Assembly (NCBI GenBank): GCA_003279585.1
Contig: QCHH01000008.1
Span: 1-63,249 of the forward strand
Direction: 5' to 3'
DNA length: 63,249 nucleotides
Origin: Prochlorococcus sp. AG-402-A08
Lineage (GTDB): Bacteria; Cyanobacteriota; Cyanobacteriia; PCC-6307; Cyanobiaceae
The translations under genes were made by a program, and so were the position numbers. How positions within the stretch are numbered: the first letter of the stretch is position 1; the number at the start of each line of letters is the position of its first letter. Below the pieces are notes generated by a model, which did no database searches, was not told the origin of the DNA, and worked only from the letters and a program-made list of their open reading frames with translations. This document shows positions 38,310 through 46,332 of this stretch, in pieces.

Positions 38310-38330
38310 TTGCGGCTCGCTGAAGCGAGT
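38310..38330. other. GC-rich short hairpin
   Basis: GGCTCGCTGAAGCGAGTT contains the stem CTCGC/GCGAG with a TGAA loop in an unusually GC-rich patch (about 38283-38335, starting CCCCCGTTCCTTGGC). On the plus strand a TTTTT follows shortly after. It sits between the 104-aa gene and its possible NtcA box. It could be part of a leader or a small RNA; no known RNA family is recognised. Confidence 0.35.
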
Positions 38331-38341
38331 TGAACGTTTTT

Positions 38342-38355
38342 GTAGTAATGACTAC
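38342..38355 (-). promoter_or_regulatory. NtcA-like box upstream of the 104-aa protein
   Basis: GTAGTAATGACTAC is an exact GTA-N8-TAC match. No good -10 sequence is seen at the usual distance toward the 104-aa gene, so this site is weaker evidence than those at nrtP and nirA. A chance match roughly every few kilobases is expected in DNA of this composition. Confidence 0.4.
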
Positions 38356-38448
38356 ATATTTATTATGATTATCTTTTAAGAGCAGTGTTGTTCAGCGTAA
38401 TACAAAAGTATTTAAAAATTCTTCCAAAATATTTGACTGCTTCATCTT

Positions 38449-38622
38449 TTACCTTTCTGTATGTTTTGATTTTTTATAATTTATGCCTCTATAAGAAAAT
38501 AGAGTCTCATTGATGGTCATTTTGGCTTTGATTTGCCTATCTAGATAACTCGTATTTGAGTAGTGAAGATTTTTAATGTCTTCAGGTAGATATTTTTGAC
38601 CTCTGTATGTAAGGAGATCCAT
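38449..38622 (-). CDS. DUF4278-like small protein, 57 aa
   Basis: An open frame of 57 codons from the ATG at 38622 to TAA. The product opens MDLLTYRGQKYLP and ends with LFSYRGINYKKSKHTER. The paired YRGxxY motifs near each end match the short cyanobacterial DUF4278 type. A GGAG-like purine stretch is not obvious upstream. Function unknown. It is the only good candidate in the stretch 38257-38829. Confidence 0.6.
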   Translation of the reverse strand: MDLLTYRGQKYLPEDIKNLHYSNTSYLDRQIKAKMTINETLFSYRGINYKKSKHTER

Positions 38623-38829
38623 GAGAATAGAGTGATGAACTATGCAAAAGTTCTAAAGAAGACCCGAGTTGATCTAACAAGAAGAATTTTGTATTAGTTA
38701 ATACATAATAATGCTTTAAGCTCTTAAAAGTGGTTCAGTTTGATACAAAAAAAATCAATGAACAGAAAAGTAAATTGTATTGACTGTAGTTACTTTTATA
38801 AATTTTACTTATTATAATTCTAAATTAAA

Positions 38830-39060
38830 TCAATTAAAACTCAATCCTGTATTTTTAGATTTCAAAAAAGAGTAGGTGGGAAGTTGGTTAATCTCAGACT
38901 GAAAATAAGTATCAATATATTGGTTTGTAGATGCATAACCTTTACTTACATACCACCCATGAGTCATACCCATTAACATTCCTAAACTAATAGCAAAGCG
39001 CACTTTTCTGAAACGACTATTGCGAATTTCATAGATTTTTAGTACTTCAGTTGTCTTTAT
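38830..39060 (-). CDS. Small membrane protein without a canonical start, 76 codons
   Basis: The frame from 39060 to the TGA at 38830 encodes a protein-like sequence: a basic stretch EIRNSRFRKVRF, a hydrophobic segment AISLGMLMGMTHGWYV, then YASTNQYIDTYFQSE. Upstream it is closed by TAA, and the first codon after that is ATA (followed by AAG ACA ACT), where an ATG would be expected. The only usable starts are a GTG at 39003, after the basic stretch, or ATGs inside the hydrophobic segment. It is either a gene that lost its start (ATG to ATA), one using a rare start, or a shorter GTG-started protein. Function unknown. Confidence 0.45.
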   Translation of the reverse strand: MKTTEVLKIYEIRNSRFRKVRFAISLGMLMGMTHGWYVSKGYASTNQYIDTYFQSEINQLPTYSFLKSKNTGLSFN

Positions 39061-39139
39061 TTATACGAAAATAAATTTTCAAAAGAATATTTTTTAATTT
39101 ATGTACTAGTTAATACCATTTTCTTTGTTCATATGGATT

Positions 39140-40186
39140 TTAACCTCCTAAATACGACATTGAAGGATGAGGTTTTTGTGGTTTCGAGTTCTCAGATTTA
39201 TTAAATCTATTTTCACTATATTTATCATCTCTTATTAGCCATATTGTCTCAAGAAATTCTTCTAAGCCTTTTTCATTAATTGATGGATTGAGCCATTTTT
39301 TTAAATCAGAACCATTGTTTGAAAAAAGGCAAGTATGTGCGAAACCATCACTAGTAATCCTTAATCTATTGCAGTCAGAACAAAAAGGATTAGATATCGA
39401 AGATATAGTACTTATGAAGCTATTACTATCTTTCATATACCATTTATGGGCTGTATTACCTTTTAATCTTCCAGCCTCATTAATTTTAAAATGTTGTTTT
39501 ATTATATTTATCAATTCGTGAGATTTTAGAACTTCATTAGCTTGCCAATTATTCTTATTTCCTACATCCATATATTCTATGAATCTAATTTCAATAGATT
39601 TAGCTTTAGCAAAGCGAACAAGATTTATGATCTGATTATCATTTATGTTCTTTTTGATGACACAGTTTATTTTCAGCTGACCCTTTAATGGATCAAAGCC
39701 TGCTTGGATGGCATTATCAATGCCTTGAAGAACATGATTCAGCTTATTCTTAGCTGAAATCATATTATTATCTCCTGTCATTATTGAAAATATTTTTGGA
39801 TCTAGAGCATCTAGGCTAACTGTGATCCTGTTGAGTCCATAAGCAAATAAATCTTGACATCTATCTTTTGTTAATAATGATCCATTTGTAGTTATAGCAA
39901 TGTCTTTTAAATTATTAATAGGATGATTTCTTGTTTTCTTTAATGTATTAATTGCTTCCATCAGCTTATTCAACTGACTGCTTATTAATGGCTCTCCCCC
40001 AGTTAATCTGAGTGAGTTTACTCCTAATTTGCAAGCAACCTTAATTATTGATAGGAATTGCTTATTAGTTAATGTAGTCAAACAGCTATTATTTTCTGGC
40101 AAACAATATGGACATGAAAAATTACATTTATTAGTTAATGAAAGTCTTAAAACTTTTAACTCTCTATCATGAATATCTTTCATCAT
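39140..40186 (-). CDS. moaA: GTP 3',8-cyclase MoaA
   Basis: 348 aa radical-SAM enzyme for the first step of molybdenum-cofactor synthesis. Radical-SAM cysteines are C21, C25 and C28 (CNFSCPYC), followed by RLTGGEPL. The second cluster cysteines are in NPFCSDCNRLRITSDGFAHTC (two stretches). The required Gly-Gly C terminus is present (MSYLGG). It begins 3 nt after the stop of mobA, same strand, so the two form an operon. Confidence 0.96.
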   Translation of the reverse strand: MMKDIHDRELKVLRLSLTNKCNFSCPYCLPENNSCLTTLTNKQFLSIIKVACKLGVNSLRLTGGEPLISSQLNKLMEAINTLKKTRNHPINNLKDIAITTNGSLLTKDRCQDLFAYGLNRITVSLDALDPKIFSIMTGDNNMISAKNKLNHVLQGIDNAIQAGFDPLKGQLKINCVIKKNINDNQIINLVRFAKAKSIEIRFIEYMDVGNKNNWQANEVLKSHELINIIKQHFKINEAGRLKGNTAHKWYMKDSNSFISTISSISNPFCSDCNRLRITSDGFAHTCLFSNNGSDLKKWLNPSINEKGLEEFLETIWLIRDDKYSENRFNKSENSKPQKPHPSMSYLGG

Positions 40187-40189
40187 ACT

Positions 40190-40798
40190 TTAATAATAAT
40201 TTAGTGATTTTAGTTCTTTTAATGAGTTGACATTTATGAATTCTTTGTCTTTGGCAAAATAATAATGAAAAGGAATTGATTTTGTCCATCCCTGAAAGTT
40301 TATTTTACCTAATTGAAGTCTTTCATTTAATTTATTTAAGTTAGTTTGATTTAGAGGATAAATACCAAGTAGAGGTTGAGCCATTTTATTACTATGTGCG
40401 ATAAGAGCTATATCTCTATTTTTTTGCCAATACTTTATAAAATCTTCAATATGCTTGCTATTAATGAAAGGCATATCTACTGGCATTAAGAGTATATAGT
40501 CATATTTTCCTAAAAATTGTGAATATAAAAACTCCATACAATTTAGTGGTCCATGGAAAGGTTTTTTATCAAATAATATATTTACTTTATGAAATTCACT
40601 AATTTCATTTATATGGGATTGATGATTAGTTAAGAGGATAGTTTCTAAGTCCAGTTTTTTCAGAATATTTAATTTATGTGATAACCAGCTATCGCCTTCA
40701 TGATGTTTTAATAGTGCCTTATCTTTACCCATTCTGGTACTTTGCCCCCCAGAGAGAATACAAGCTTTGAGTTCTTTCTTAGTAGAACTATCTAAAAT
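40190..40798 (-). CDS. mobA: Molybdenum cofactor guanylyltransferase-like MobA, start not canonical
   Basis: MobA transfers a nucleotide to molybdopterin; cyanobacterial NarB needs the finished cofactor. The nucleotide-binding motif LSGGQSTRMGKDKALLK is intact, and MPVDMPFI lies in the middle. The first ATG in frame is inside that motif (the M of TRMG, 40732), which would delete its essential first half. Upstream the frame continues KKELKACILSGG and is closed by TAA at 40805-40807. The codons between are ATT, ATC, ATT, TTA, GAT and so on, with no ATG, GTG or TTG. The start is therefore probably a rare ATT (40798 taken here) or has been lost by mutation. Confidence 0.82.
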   Translation of the reverse strand: MLDSSTKKELKACILSGGQSTRMGKDKALLKHHEGDSWLSHKLNILKKLDLETILLTNHQSHINEISEFHKVNILFDKKPFHGPLNCMEFLYSQFLGKYDYILLMPVDMPFINSKHIEDFIKYWQKNRDIALIAHSNKMAQPLLGIYPLNQTNLNKLNERLQLGKINFQGWTKSIPFHYYFAKDKEFINVNSLKELKSLNYY

Positions 40799-40929
40799 GA
40801 TAATTTATTTTTCTCTAATTTAAAAACTAGCATAAAACATGAATAAATATTTATTTTGTTATCATGAAAACATAAACTATATATTAATTTAATTGATCTA
40901 ATCTTCATTTTTCGAAATCTCTATAATTT

Positions 40930-41397
40930 CTAAGAATCATTATTGATTAATATTTCTTTAAAAGCTTTAATAAGATTTCGGTGTTCATGTCCAGGTCTTG
41001 CAAGTTTACATAGAGCGAACCTTTCAAGTTCGCTCAAATTAGACCATATTTTCTGAGAGATCTGAAATGTATATTTGCTTGCTTCAACATCAATAAAGTC
41101 TGGGACTGTACCCGATAACAACCAGGGCTCATCTTTTGAAATTAACATTTCTTTTGCTTGACCTATACGACTCTGACTTGTTTTACTAATCAAATAGGAT
41201 TTCAATCCATCTAAGTCGTCAATCGAATCTGACCAATAAACTATTTTTCTTTTATCATCGTGATTTAACTCTTGCCAATGTTGAAGTTTTAGTTTTAAAC
41301 CGATAAGATCAAGTTTCCTACGAACGCATAAAGGTATACATCTTAGATCACTAATAAATTCATCTTCAAATTCAAAACAGTGGCTTGATTGTTCCAA
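40930..41397 (-). CDS. narM: Nitrate reductase-associated protein NarM
   Basis: 155 aa of the nitrate-reductase-associated family (Nitr_red_assoc). It opens CFEFEDEFISDLRCIPLCVRRKLDLIGLKLKL (as two stretches), the typical family start, and ends with the FALCKLARPGHEHRN stretch. NarM is required for active nitrate reductase in Synechococcus elongatus and was reported to interact with NarB in Anabaena; its biochemical role is not settled. It is divergent from moaC with a 120-bp AT-rich gap that has no exact NtcA box. Confidence 0.88.
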   Translation of the reverse strand: MEQSSHCFEFEDEFISDLRCIPLCVRRKLDLIGLKLKLQHWQELNHDDKRKIVYWSDSIDDLDGLKSYLISKTSQSRIGQAKEMLISKDEPWLLSGTVPDFIDVEASKYTFQISQKIWSNLSELERFALCKLARPGHEHRNLIKAFKEILINNDS

Positions 41398-41517
41398 GTC
41401 AAAACCTACGGATTTAATTTAACCATAATAACTTATTTGTGAATTTTGCTATTCTCTAACATATCATAATTAATCATTATTTTTTATTTATCATTATAAT
41501 TAACCATAAATAAGAAA

Positions 41518-42003
41518 ATGGATTCAAACCTAACTCATTTAAATGAGAAGGGCGATATGTTTATAGTTGATATTTCTGAGAAAATAAGCACTCCTAGAGA
41601 AGCTCTCGCTGAAGGATATATTGATTTAAGTGTTGAAGCATTTGATAACGTTAAAGACGGCAATATAAAAAAAGGAGATTTATTTGCTGCTGCAAGATTT
41701 GCTGCAATTAATGCATCTAAAAAAACTTCGGAATTAATCCCACTTTGTCACTTATTAAGTTTAAGTAATATCAGGATTGATATAGATCTATGTAATAAAA
41801 AAAGAGCGATAAAAATCACTGCATTATGTAAAACTAATGCTCAAACTGGTGTAGAGATGGAAGCACTTACGGCGGTGTCTATAGGATTACTAACTATTTA
41901 CGATATGCTTAAAGCCATCGATCCTTTTTTAACAATAAATTCAATTCGACTTTTAGAAAAAAAAGGAGGCAAAAAAGGTATCCTGAGGAGAGAAACTAAT
42001 TAA
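41518..42003 (+). CDS. moaC: Cyclic pyranopterin monophosphate synthase MoaC
   Basis: 161 aa. It acts after MoaA to form cPMP. Conserved stretches: KKGDLFAAARFAAINASKKTSELIPLCHLL (in two parts, with the LCHL histidine) and GVEMEALTAVSIGLLTIYDMLKAID. The start is the ATG at 41518. moeA follows after 7 nt on the same strand. Confidence 0.95.
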   Translation: MDSNLTHLNEKGDMFIVDISEKISTPREALAEGYIDLSVEAFDNVKDGNIKKGDLFAAARFAAINASKKTSELIPLCHLLSLSNIRIDIDLCNKKRAIKITALCKTNAQTGVEMEALTAVSIGLLTIYDMLKAIDPFLTINSIRLLEKKGGKKGILRRETN

Positions 42004-42010
42004 TTTTTTG

Positions 42011-43288
42011 ATGACTCAAGAGCCTTTTTTAAGGGAGGGATTAAAAGTAGAAGAAGCTAGGAAAGAAATTTTAAAGGAAATCAAGAACGTTTTAGATAAT
42101 TTTACTATTCCTTTCGTAAGTATTCCTTTAGAAGATTCCTTAGAAAAAATTTCTTCAACAGATATTTTTGTAAAACAGAATATTCCTGGCTTTAGAGCCT
42201 CCATCATGGATGGTTACGCGGTTAGTCATTCTGCCAAACCTCAGAAAGGACAATATTGGAAAGTTGTTGGAGATTCATCTGCTGGTAAACCTTACACTAA
42301 AAATCTTTCTGAAGGTGAAGCCATTGCTATAAGCACTGGATCATTAGTTCCTGATGAATGCTCTTGGGTTATTCCTTTAGAACAGATAAAGATAGAAATG
42401 ATAAAAGATAGCTCTTTTGAGAAAATACATCTCATAGACGACTTAACGAATAGTACTTGGATTAGACCTGTTAATGATCAATTATCGGAAGGAGATATCG
42501 TATTAGCGAAGGGTCAAAAAATTACTCCTAGTATTATCGGATTACTTGCTAGTTGTGGAATAAGTTATATTAGTGTGTTTAAATCTTTCAAAATAGGATT
42601 ACTTATTTCAGGCGATGAATTAATCAAACCTGGTATAGATAAATCAACTGGATTAATCTGGGAAAGTAATAGTTTTTTAATTAAAAGTATTATAAAAAAT
42701 CTTGGATATGATATCAATGAACTATCAATTCAAGCAGACGATAAATTCAAATTAAAGAATTCTCTTATTGAACTTGCAAAAAATAATCAAATTGTAATTT
42801 CCATAGGTGGAATTTCCGTTGGGAAAAAAGACTATATTAAAAATATTATTAATGAAATTGGAGAAATAAAGTTCTGGAAGCTTTTTTTAAAGCCTGGTAG
42901 ACCCTTTGCCTTTGGTTTTATTGGTCAAGATATTCCATTTTTTGGCTTACCTGGTAATCCTGTTTCTGCAGTAGTAATTTGTTTGCAAATTTTGTGGCCC
43001 GTATTTCAAGTTTTTAGTGGAGTGAAGAACATAGAAACACCCCTTAGATTTAAGATCAGAATTAACTCTGATCTTAAAAGAAGAAAAGGTAGACCTGAAT
43101 TGATTAGATCTAAACTTAAAGTAGATCAGCAAGGTGAGTTATACGCGGATATTCCACCTGCGCAATCATCCTCACAAATTTCTTCTTTAATTGATTCTGA
43201 TCTGTTAATAGAGATACCACCTGAGCAGGATTTACTTAAGAAAGGAACATATCTTTGGGCACAGCTTTTCAGAAAAACAATTTTATAG
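42011..43288 (+). CDS. moeA: Molybdopterin molybdenumtransferase MoeA
   Basis: 425 aa from the ATG at 42011 (a TTG directly before is in frame but unlikely). It inserts molybdate into adenylylated molybdopterin. Motifs: SIMDGYAV, GEAIAISTGSLVP, ISGDELI, the MoCF-binding core GGISVGKKDY, and FGLPGNPVSA. The C-terminal domain IV is present. It ends one base before the convergent moaE stop. Confidence 0.95.
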   Translation: MTQEPFLREGLKVEEARKEILKEIKNVLDNFTIPFVSIPLEDSLEKISSTDIFVKQNIPGFRASIMDGYAVSHSAKPQKGQYWKVVGDSSAGKPYTKNLSEGEAIAISTGSLVPDECSWVIPLEQIKIEMIKDSSFEKIHLIDDLTNSTWIRPVNDQLSEGDIVLAKGQKITPSIIGLLASCGISYISVFKSFKIGLLISGDELIKPGIDKSTGLIWESNSFLIKSIIKNLGYDINELSIQADDKFKLKNSLIELAKNNQIVISIGGISVGKKDYIKNIINEIGEIKFWKLFLKPGRPFAFGFIGQDIPFFGLPGNPVSAVVICLQILWPVFQVFSGVKNIETPLRFKIRINSDLKRRKGRPELIRSKLKVDQQGELYADIPPAQSSSQISSLIDSDLLIEIPPEQDLLKKGTYLWAQLFRKTIL

Positions 43289-43289
43289 T

Positions 43290-43736
43290 TCACGTTGAAA
43301 GTACAGTATTATTTTTGACCCAGGAAGAACCTGTGTCAGTCCACTCCTTTTTCCAGAAAGGTACTTTGAATTTTGTTACCTCTAAAATTTCAGAGCAGTA
43401 TTGATTAGCTATTCCTCTTTTATCAGCACGAACTGCTATGAGCACTATTGGCTCTAGTGGATCAATGAAGCCTACTCGATGGATAACTAACGCAGAAAAA
43501 GATTCGATTTTTTTAGTAATTTCTGATAAGTGCTTTTCGATTAACTTTTCAGTTAAACCACTGTAGTGATGGATTTCTAATTGTTTTAATTGACTTCCAA
43601 ATTGATCTATCTCTCTAACTCGTCCAATAAAAATTGACATTGCAGCCATTTGATTATTAATTTCCCATTTTTCAATTTCTCGATATGGATCAAAAGGATC
43701 AGTTGCTATTTTGAATTTGTACTTAATTTTATCCAC
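43290..43736 (-). CDS. moaE: Molybdopterin synthase catalytic subunit MoaE
   Basis: 148 aa. With MoaD it inserts two sulfurs into cPMP. Recognisable: AAMSIFIGRVRE, LEIHHYSGLTEKLIE, VIHRVGFIDPLEPIVLIAV, and the catalytic-lysine stretch KVPFWKKEW. The start is a GTG inside the last codons of moaD, an 8-nt overlap that implies coupled translation of the two subunits. Confidence 0.94.
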   Translation of the reverse strand: MDKIKYKFKIATDPFDPYREIEKWEINNQMAAMSIFIGRVREIDQFGSQLKQLEIHHYSGLTEKLIEKHLSEITKKIESFSALVIHRVGFIDPLEPIVLIAVRADKRGIANQYCSEILEVTKFKVPFWKKEWTDTGSSWVKNNTVLST

Positions 43737-43980
43737 CTGTAAAAATCGGCATGAATGCTACCTCATCATTATCTTTAACAGTTGCTTCTAGACTAGAAAT
43801 TTCTTTATTAATAGCCACAATTATTGATTGGTGAGCTACATTGATATTAATATATTTTAGTATAGATTTTGCTTTTTTATCTTCTATTAGGTCTAAAGAA
43901 AGATATTTTTCATCCCATCCATATTTTTCACTTAATTCAGCAAACAATAATACTTTGATTTGGCTAGCATTATTTTTCAT
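43729..43980 (-). CDS. moaD: Molybdopterin synthase sulfur carrier MoaD
   Basis: 83 aa ubiquitin-like protein. It ends with the Gly-Gly tail (AFMPIFTGG) that is thiocarboxylated. IKVLLFAELSEKYG opens the fold. It overlaps moaE by 8 nt and is divergent from moaB with 38 bp between. A MoeB activating enzyme is not in this window. Confidence 0.92.
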   Translation of the reverse strand: MKNNASQIKVLLFAELSEKYGWDEKYLSLDLIEDKKAKSILKYININVAHQSIIVAINKEISSLEATVKDNDEVAFMPIFTGG

Positions 43981-44018
43981 GTATAGTTAATTCATATATT
44001 TTAATTGTTTTATACTAA

Positions 44019-44513
44019 GTGGTTTCTATTGCATTGTTAACTGTATCTGATACTCGAGACATAAAAAATGATGATAGTGGTCAATTTTTAGTTGATTCAG
44101 TAAAAATAGATAAACATAATATAAGTAATAGAATAATATGCAAGGATAATGTTTATATTATTAGAAAGTATATAAGTGATTGGATAGCTGATGATGAGAT
44201 TGATGTTATTATCACTACTGGAGGTACAGGGCTTACTTTTACTGATGTTACGCCGGAGGCAATAAAACCCTTATTAGATAAAGAAATAGAAGGTTTTGCG
44301 GAAATCTTTAGATATACATCATTTAAGAAAATTGGTACGAGCACCTTGCAAAGTAGATGTATTGCAGGTGTGGCAAATGGAACTTTTATCTTTAGTTTGC
44401 CAGGATCTTTAGATGCAGTAAATACTGCATGGAATCAAATAATAAAATATCAACTAAATAGTGATACTAAACCATGTAATTTGATAAATTTAATTAATAG
44501 ATTAAAAAAATAG
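44019..44513 (+). CDS. moaB: Molybdenum cofactor protein MoaB
   Basis: 164 aa MoaB/MogA family, likely molybdopterin adenylylation. SIALLTVSDTRDIKNDDSG opens it, TTGGTGLTFTDVTPEAI is the MPT-binding motif, and LPGSLDAV follows. A GTG start directly after an in-frame TAA is the earliest possible and is used here. The permease gene follows after 26 nt on the same strand. Confidence 0.92.
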   Translation: MVSIALLTVSDTRDIKNDDSGQFLVDSVKIDKHNISNRIICKDNVYIIRKYISDWIADDEIDVIITTGGTGLTFTDVTPEAIKPLLDKEIEGFAEIFRYTSFKKIGTSTLQSRCIAGVANGTFIFSLPGSLDAVNTAWNQIIKYQLNSDTKPCNLINLINRLKK

Positions 44514-44539
44514 ATGGAATAAAGATATGGATTAAAAGA

Positions 44540-45295
44540 GTGCTTTATTTTATTGGGATAGCATTAATTGCTTTTCTTTATTCGATTGTTGGTCATGCTG
44601 GTGCATCAGGTTATATAGCGTGTATGGTCATATTTGATAAGCCAGTTTCACTTATCAAGCCAACAGCTTTAATTTTGAATCTGGCAGCATCAACATTAAA
44701 TTCAATAAGATTTTGTGGTGATGGCCATTTGAAAAAATATACATTATTTAATTTTTTAATACCAATTCTATTAGTTTCAATTCCCTCTACAATTGTTGGA
44801 GGTAACTTGAATATTACTGATACCTTGCTTAGATATTTTTTATCTCTTATACTGTTTCTTTCCGGAATTAGATTTTTAATTACATCGTTAATCATAAAAA
44901 ATAATACTATAACTGATTATAAGCTGCCCTCAAAAATTGTTATTTTTTTTACTGGTTCAATACTTGGCTTACTATCTGGAATTACTGGGACAGGAGGTGG
45001 TATATTTTTAACTCCTCTATCTATTTTACTTAAGTGGATGCCACTTAAAACTACAGCTGCAGCTTCATCAGTTTTTATTTTTTTTAATTCTTTAGTTGGA
45101 ATAATTACATGGCAAACAATAAATAATTTTTCAAAAATTGATTTCACATCTAATATTTTTCTTCATTTAATTGTTGTATTGTTTTTTGCTTTTTGTGGTA
45201 GTTCTCTTGGTAGTAGAAGATTTGATGATAATTTTATTAAAAAAATTATTTCTTTTATCTTATTTTTAGCAAGCTTTAAATTAGCTTTTGCTTAA
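44540..45295 (+). CDS. TauE/SafE-family membrane permease
   Basis: 251 aa with about eight hydrophobic segments in two halves. Each half begins with a glycine-rich loop: SIVGHAGASGY in the first and GLLSGITGTGGGIFLTPLSI in the second, the plan of the sulfite/anion exporter TauE/SafE (DUF81) family. The start is GTG. It follows moaB closely. In this context export or import of an anion linked to nitrogen or molybdenum use is conceivable, but the family transports varied small acids, so the substrate is open. Confidence 0.82.
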   Translation: MLYFIGIALIAFLYSIVGHAGASGYIACMVIFDKPVSLIKPTALILNLAASTLNSIRFCGDGHLKKYTLFNFLIPILLVSIPSTIVGGNLNITDTLLRYFLSLILFLSGIRFLITSLIIKNNTITDYKLPSKIVIFFTGSILGLLSGITGTGGGIFLTPLSILLKWMPLKTTAAASSVFIFFNSLVGIITWQTINNFSKIDFTSNIFLHLIVVLFFAFCGSSLGSRRFDDNFIKKIISFILFLASFKLAFA

Positions 45296-45401
45296 AATTT
45301 AGTTAATTTCAGTAAATCTTTATTTTGATAAATTTACTTATATTTAAATATATACTATTAATTCATAAAAAATATTATTCATATTTATTTTACATTGGAG
45401 T

Positions 45402-46112
45402 TTATATTTCTAAGTTCAGTTGTTTTTTTGCAAGTTCTTTATGCTGAGAATTCTTCAAATTTTTAACTAAATCTAATAGGATATTTTTACTAATGTCAGT
45501 TCCGATTGAACCCAGAGCCATTAGTCCATAGTATGCAGATTTATCCGAGCCTTTTTGTATTACATCGCTTATAGCCATACAGATTTCTAAGCTTTCACGT
45601 CTTTGAATGATTGTCAGTGTTTTGATTACTATTTCTTCTCTGAAATCATTTAAAGGTGATTTTGCTATGTCAAGTAAATCAAAATCAGAAAGTAAATGAG
45701 CTTTAAATTTTAGTAATTCTAGACCAGCTATTTTCATTTTTTCACTTTTCTCTTCTAATATTTTTTTGATAAGCTCAATCGGTAATGTTCCTCCCCAACA
45801 AGCCAAAGCTTCTACGACTTTGATATTCATAGTGTCATCACTATAAAGATGTTTTAACAGCCATGCTTTGGCTTCATCTTGATAAGTAAGTCCTGCAGCT
45901 AGGATTAGTTCATCTTGATTGCCATATTTATGAATTAGATCTTTGATTTTGATCCATCCTACTTTTGATAATTGTCCTAAGCGAATTGCGATTTCTTGCC
46001 TGAGTTCAAAGTTAATATTTGGATTGTATGCATTTTTAAGCCACTCAGCGCTAGGCTTGGTTTTTTTTGCGTTATTAATGGTATCCCATATATTGCTTTC
46101 TTCAATAATCAT
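45402..46112 (-). CDS. HEAT-like repeat protein, candidate NirB
   Basis: About 236 aa from the ATG at 46112; the open frame runs 25 residues further up to 46187 but that part is not conserved-looking. It is made of repeated helical pairs (AIRLGQLSKVGWIKIKDLI, VVEALACWGGTLPIELIKKILEE, YYGLMALGSIGTDISKNILLDL), as in HEAT/PBS-lyase-type proteins. It lies downstream of nirA and focA. Cyanobacterial nirB, found next to nirA, encodes a helper for nitrite reductase and is a reasonable match by position, but I am not certain of homology. Confidence 0.65.
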   Translation of the reverse strand: MIIEESNIWDTINNAKKTKPSAEWLKNAYNPNINFELRQEIAIRLGQLSKVGWIKIKDLIHKYGNQDELILAAGLTYQDEAKAWLLKHLYSDDTMNIKVVEALACWGGTLPIELIKKILEEKSEKMKIAGLELLKFKAHLLSDFDLLDIAKSPLNDFREEIVIKTLTIIQRRESLEICMAISDVIQKGSDKSAYYGLMALGSIGTDISKNILLDLVKNLKNSQHKELAKKQLNLEI

Positions 46113-46266
46113 AAAATTTAAATTGAATGAGATTTGAAAATAATTAATCAAAGTAGTTTTATAAGTTACTCTTTGTCTATTAATCAAGTCAAGTATATGA
46201 TTTGTCTAGAGATTAATTGAAAGTCTTTTCAAATTCTATTTATAGCTATTAAATAGTAGATATATT

Positions 46267-46301
46267 AAGAAAGCCTAGAAAAATGTATTCTAGGCTTTCT
46301 T
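46267..46301. terminator. Perfect hairpin after focA
   Basis: Arms AAGAAAGCCTAGAA (46267-46280) and its exact complement (46288-46301) around a 7-nt loop. It lies between the focA stop and the start of the HEAT-like gene. There is no long T tract on the minus side, so termination may be partial; it could also protect the nirA-focA mRNA end. Confidence 0.7.
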
Positions 46302-46332
46302 GATTTTGTTTGAGAGTTTTAATCTTTTAATT

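Noticed and set aside
38395-38455. 17-codon minus-strand ATG frame after the DUF4278-like gene
   Set aside because: Too short, no conserved feature and no ribosome-binding site.
41398-41517. Possible NtcA control between narM and moaC
   Set aside because: No exact GTA-N8-TAC was found in this gap; only AT-rich sequence is visible.
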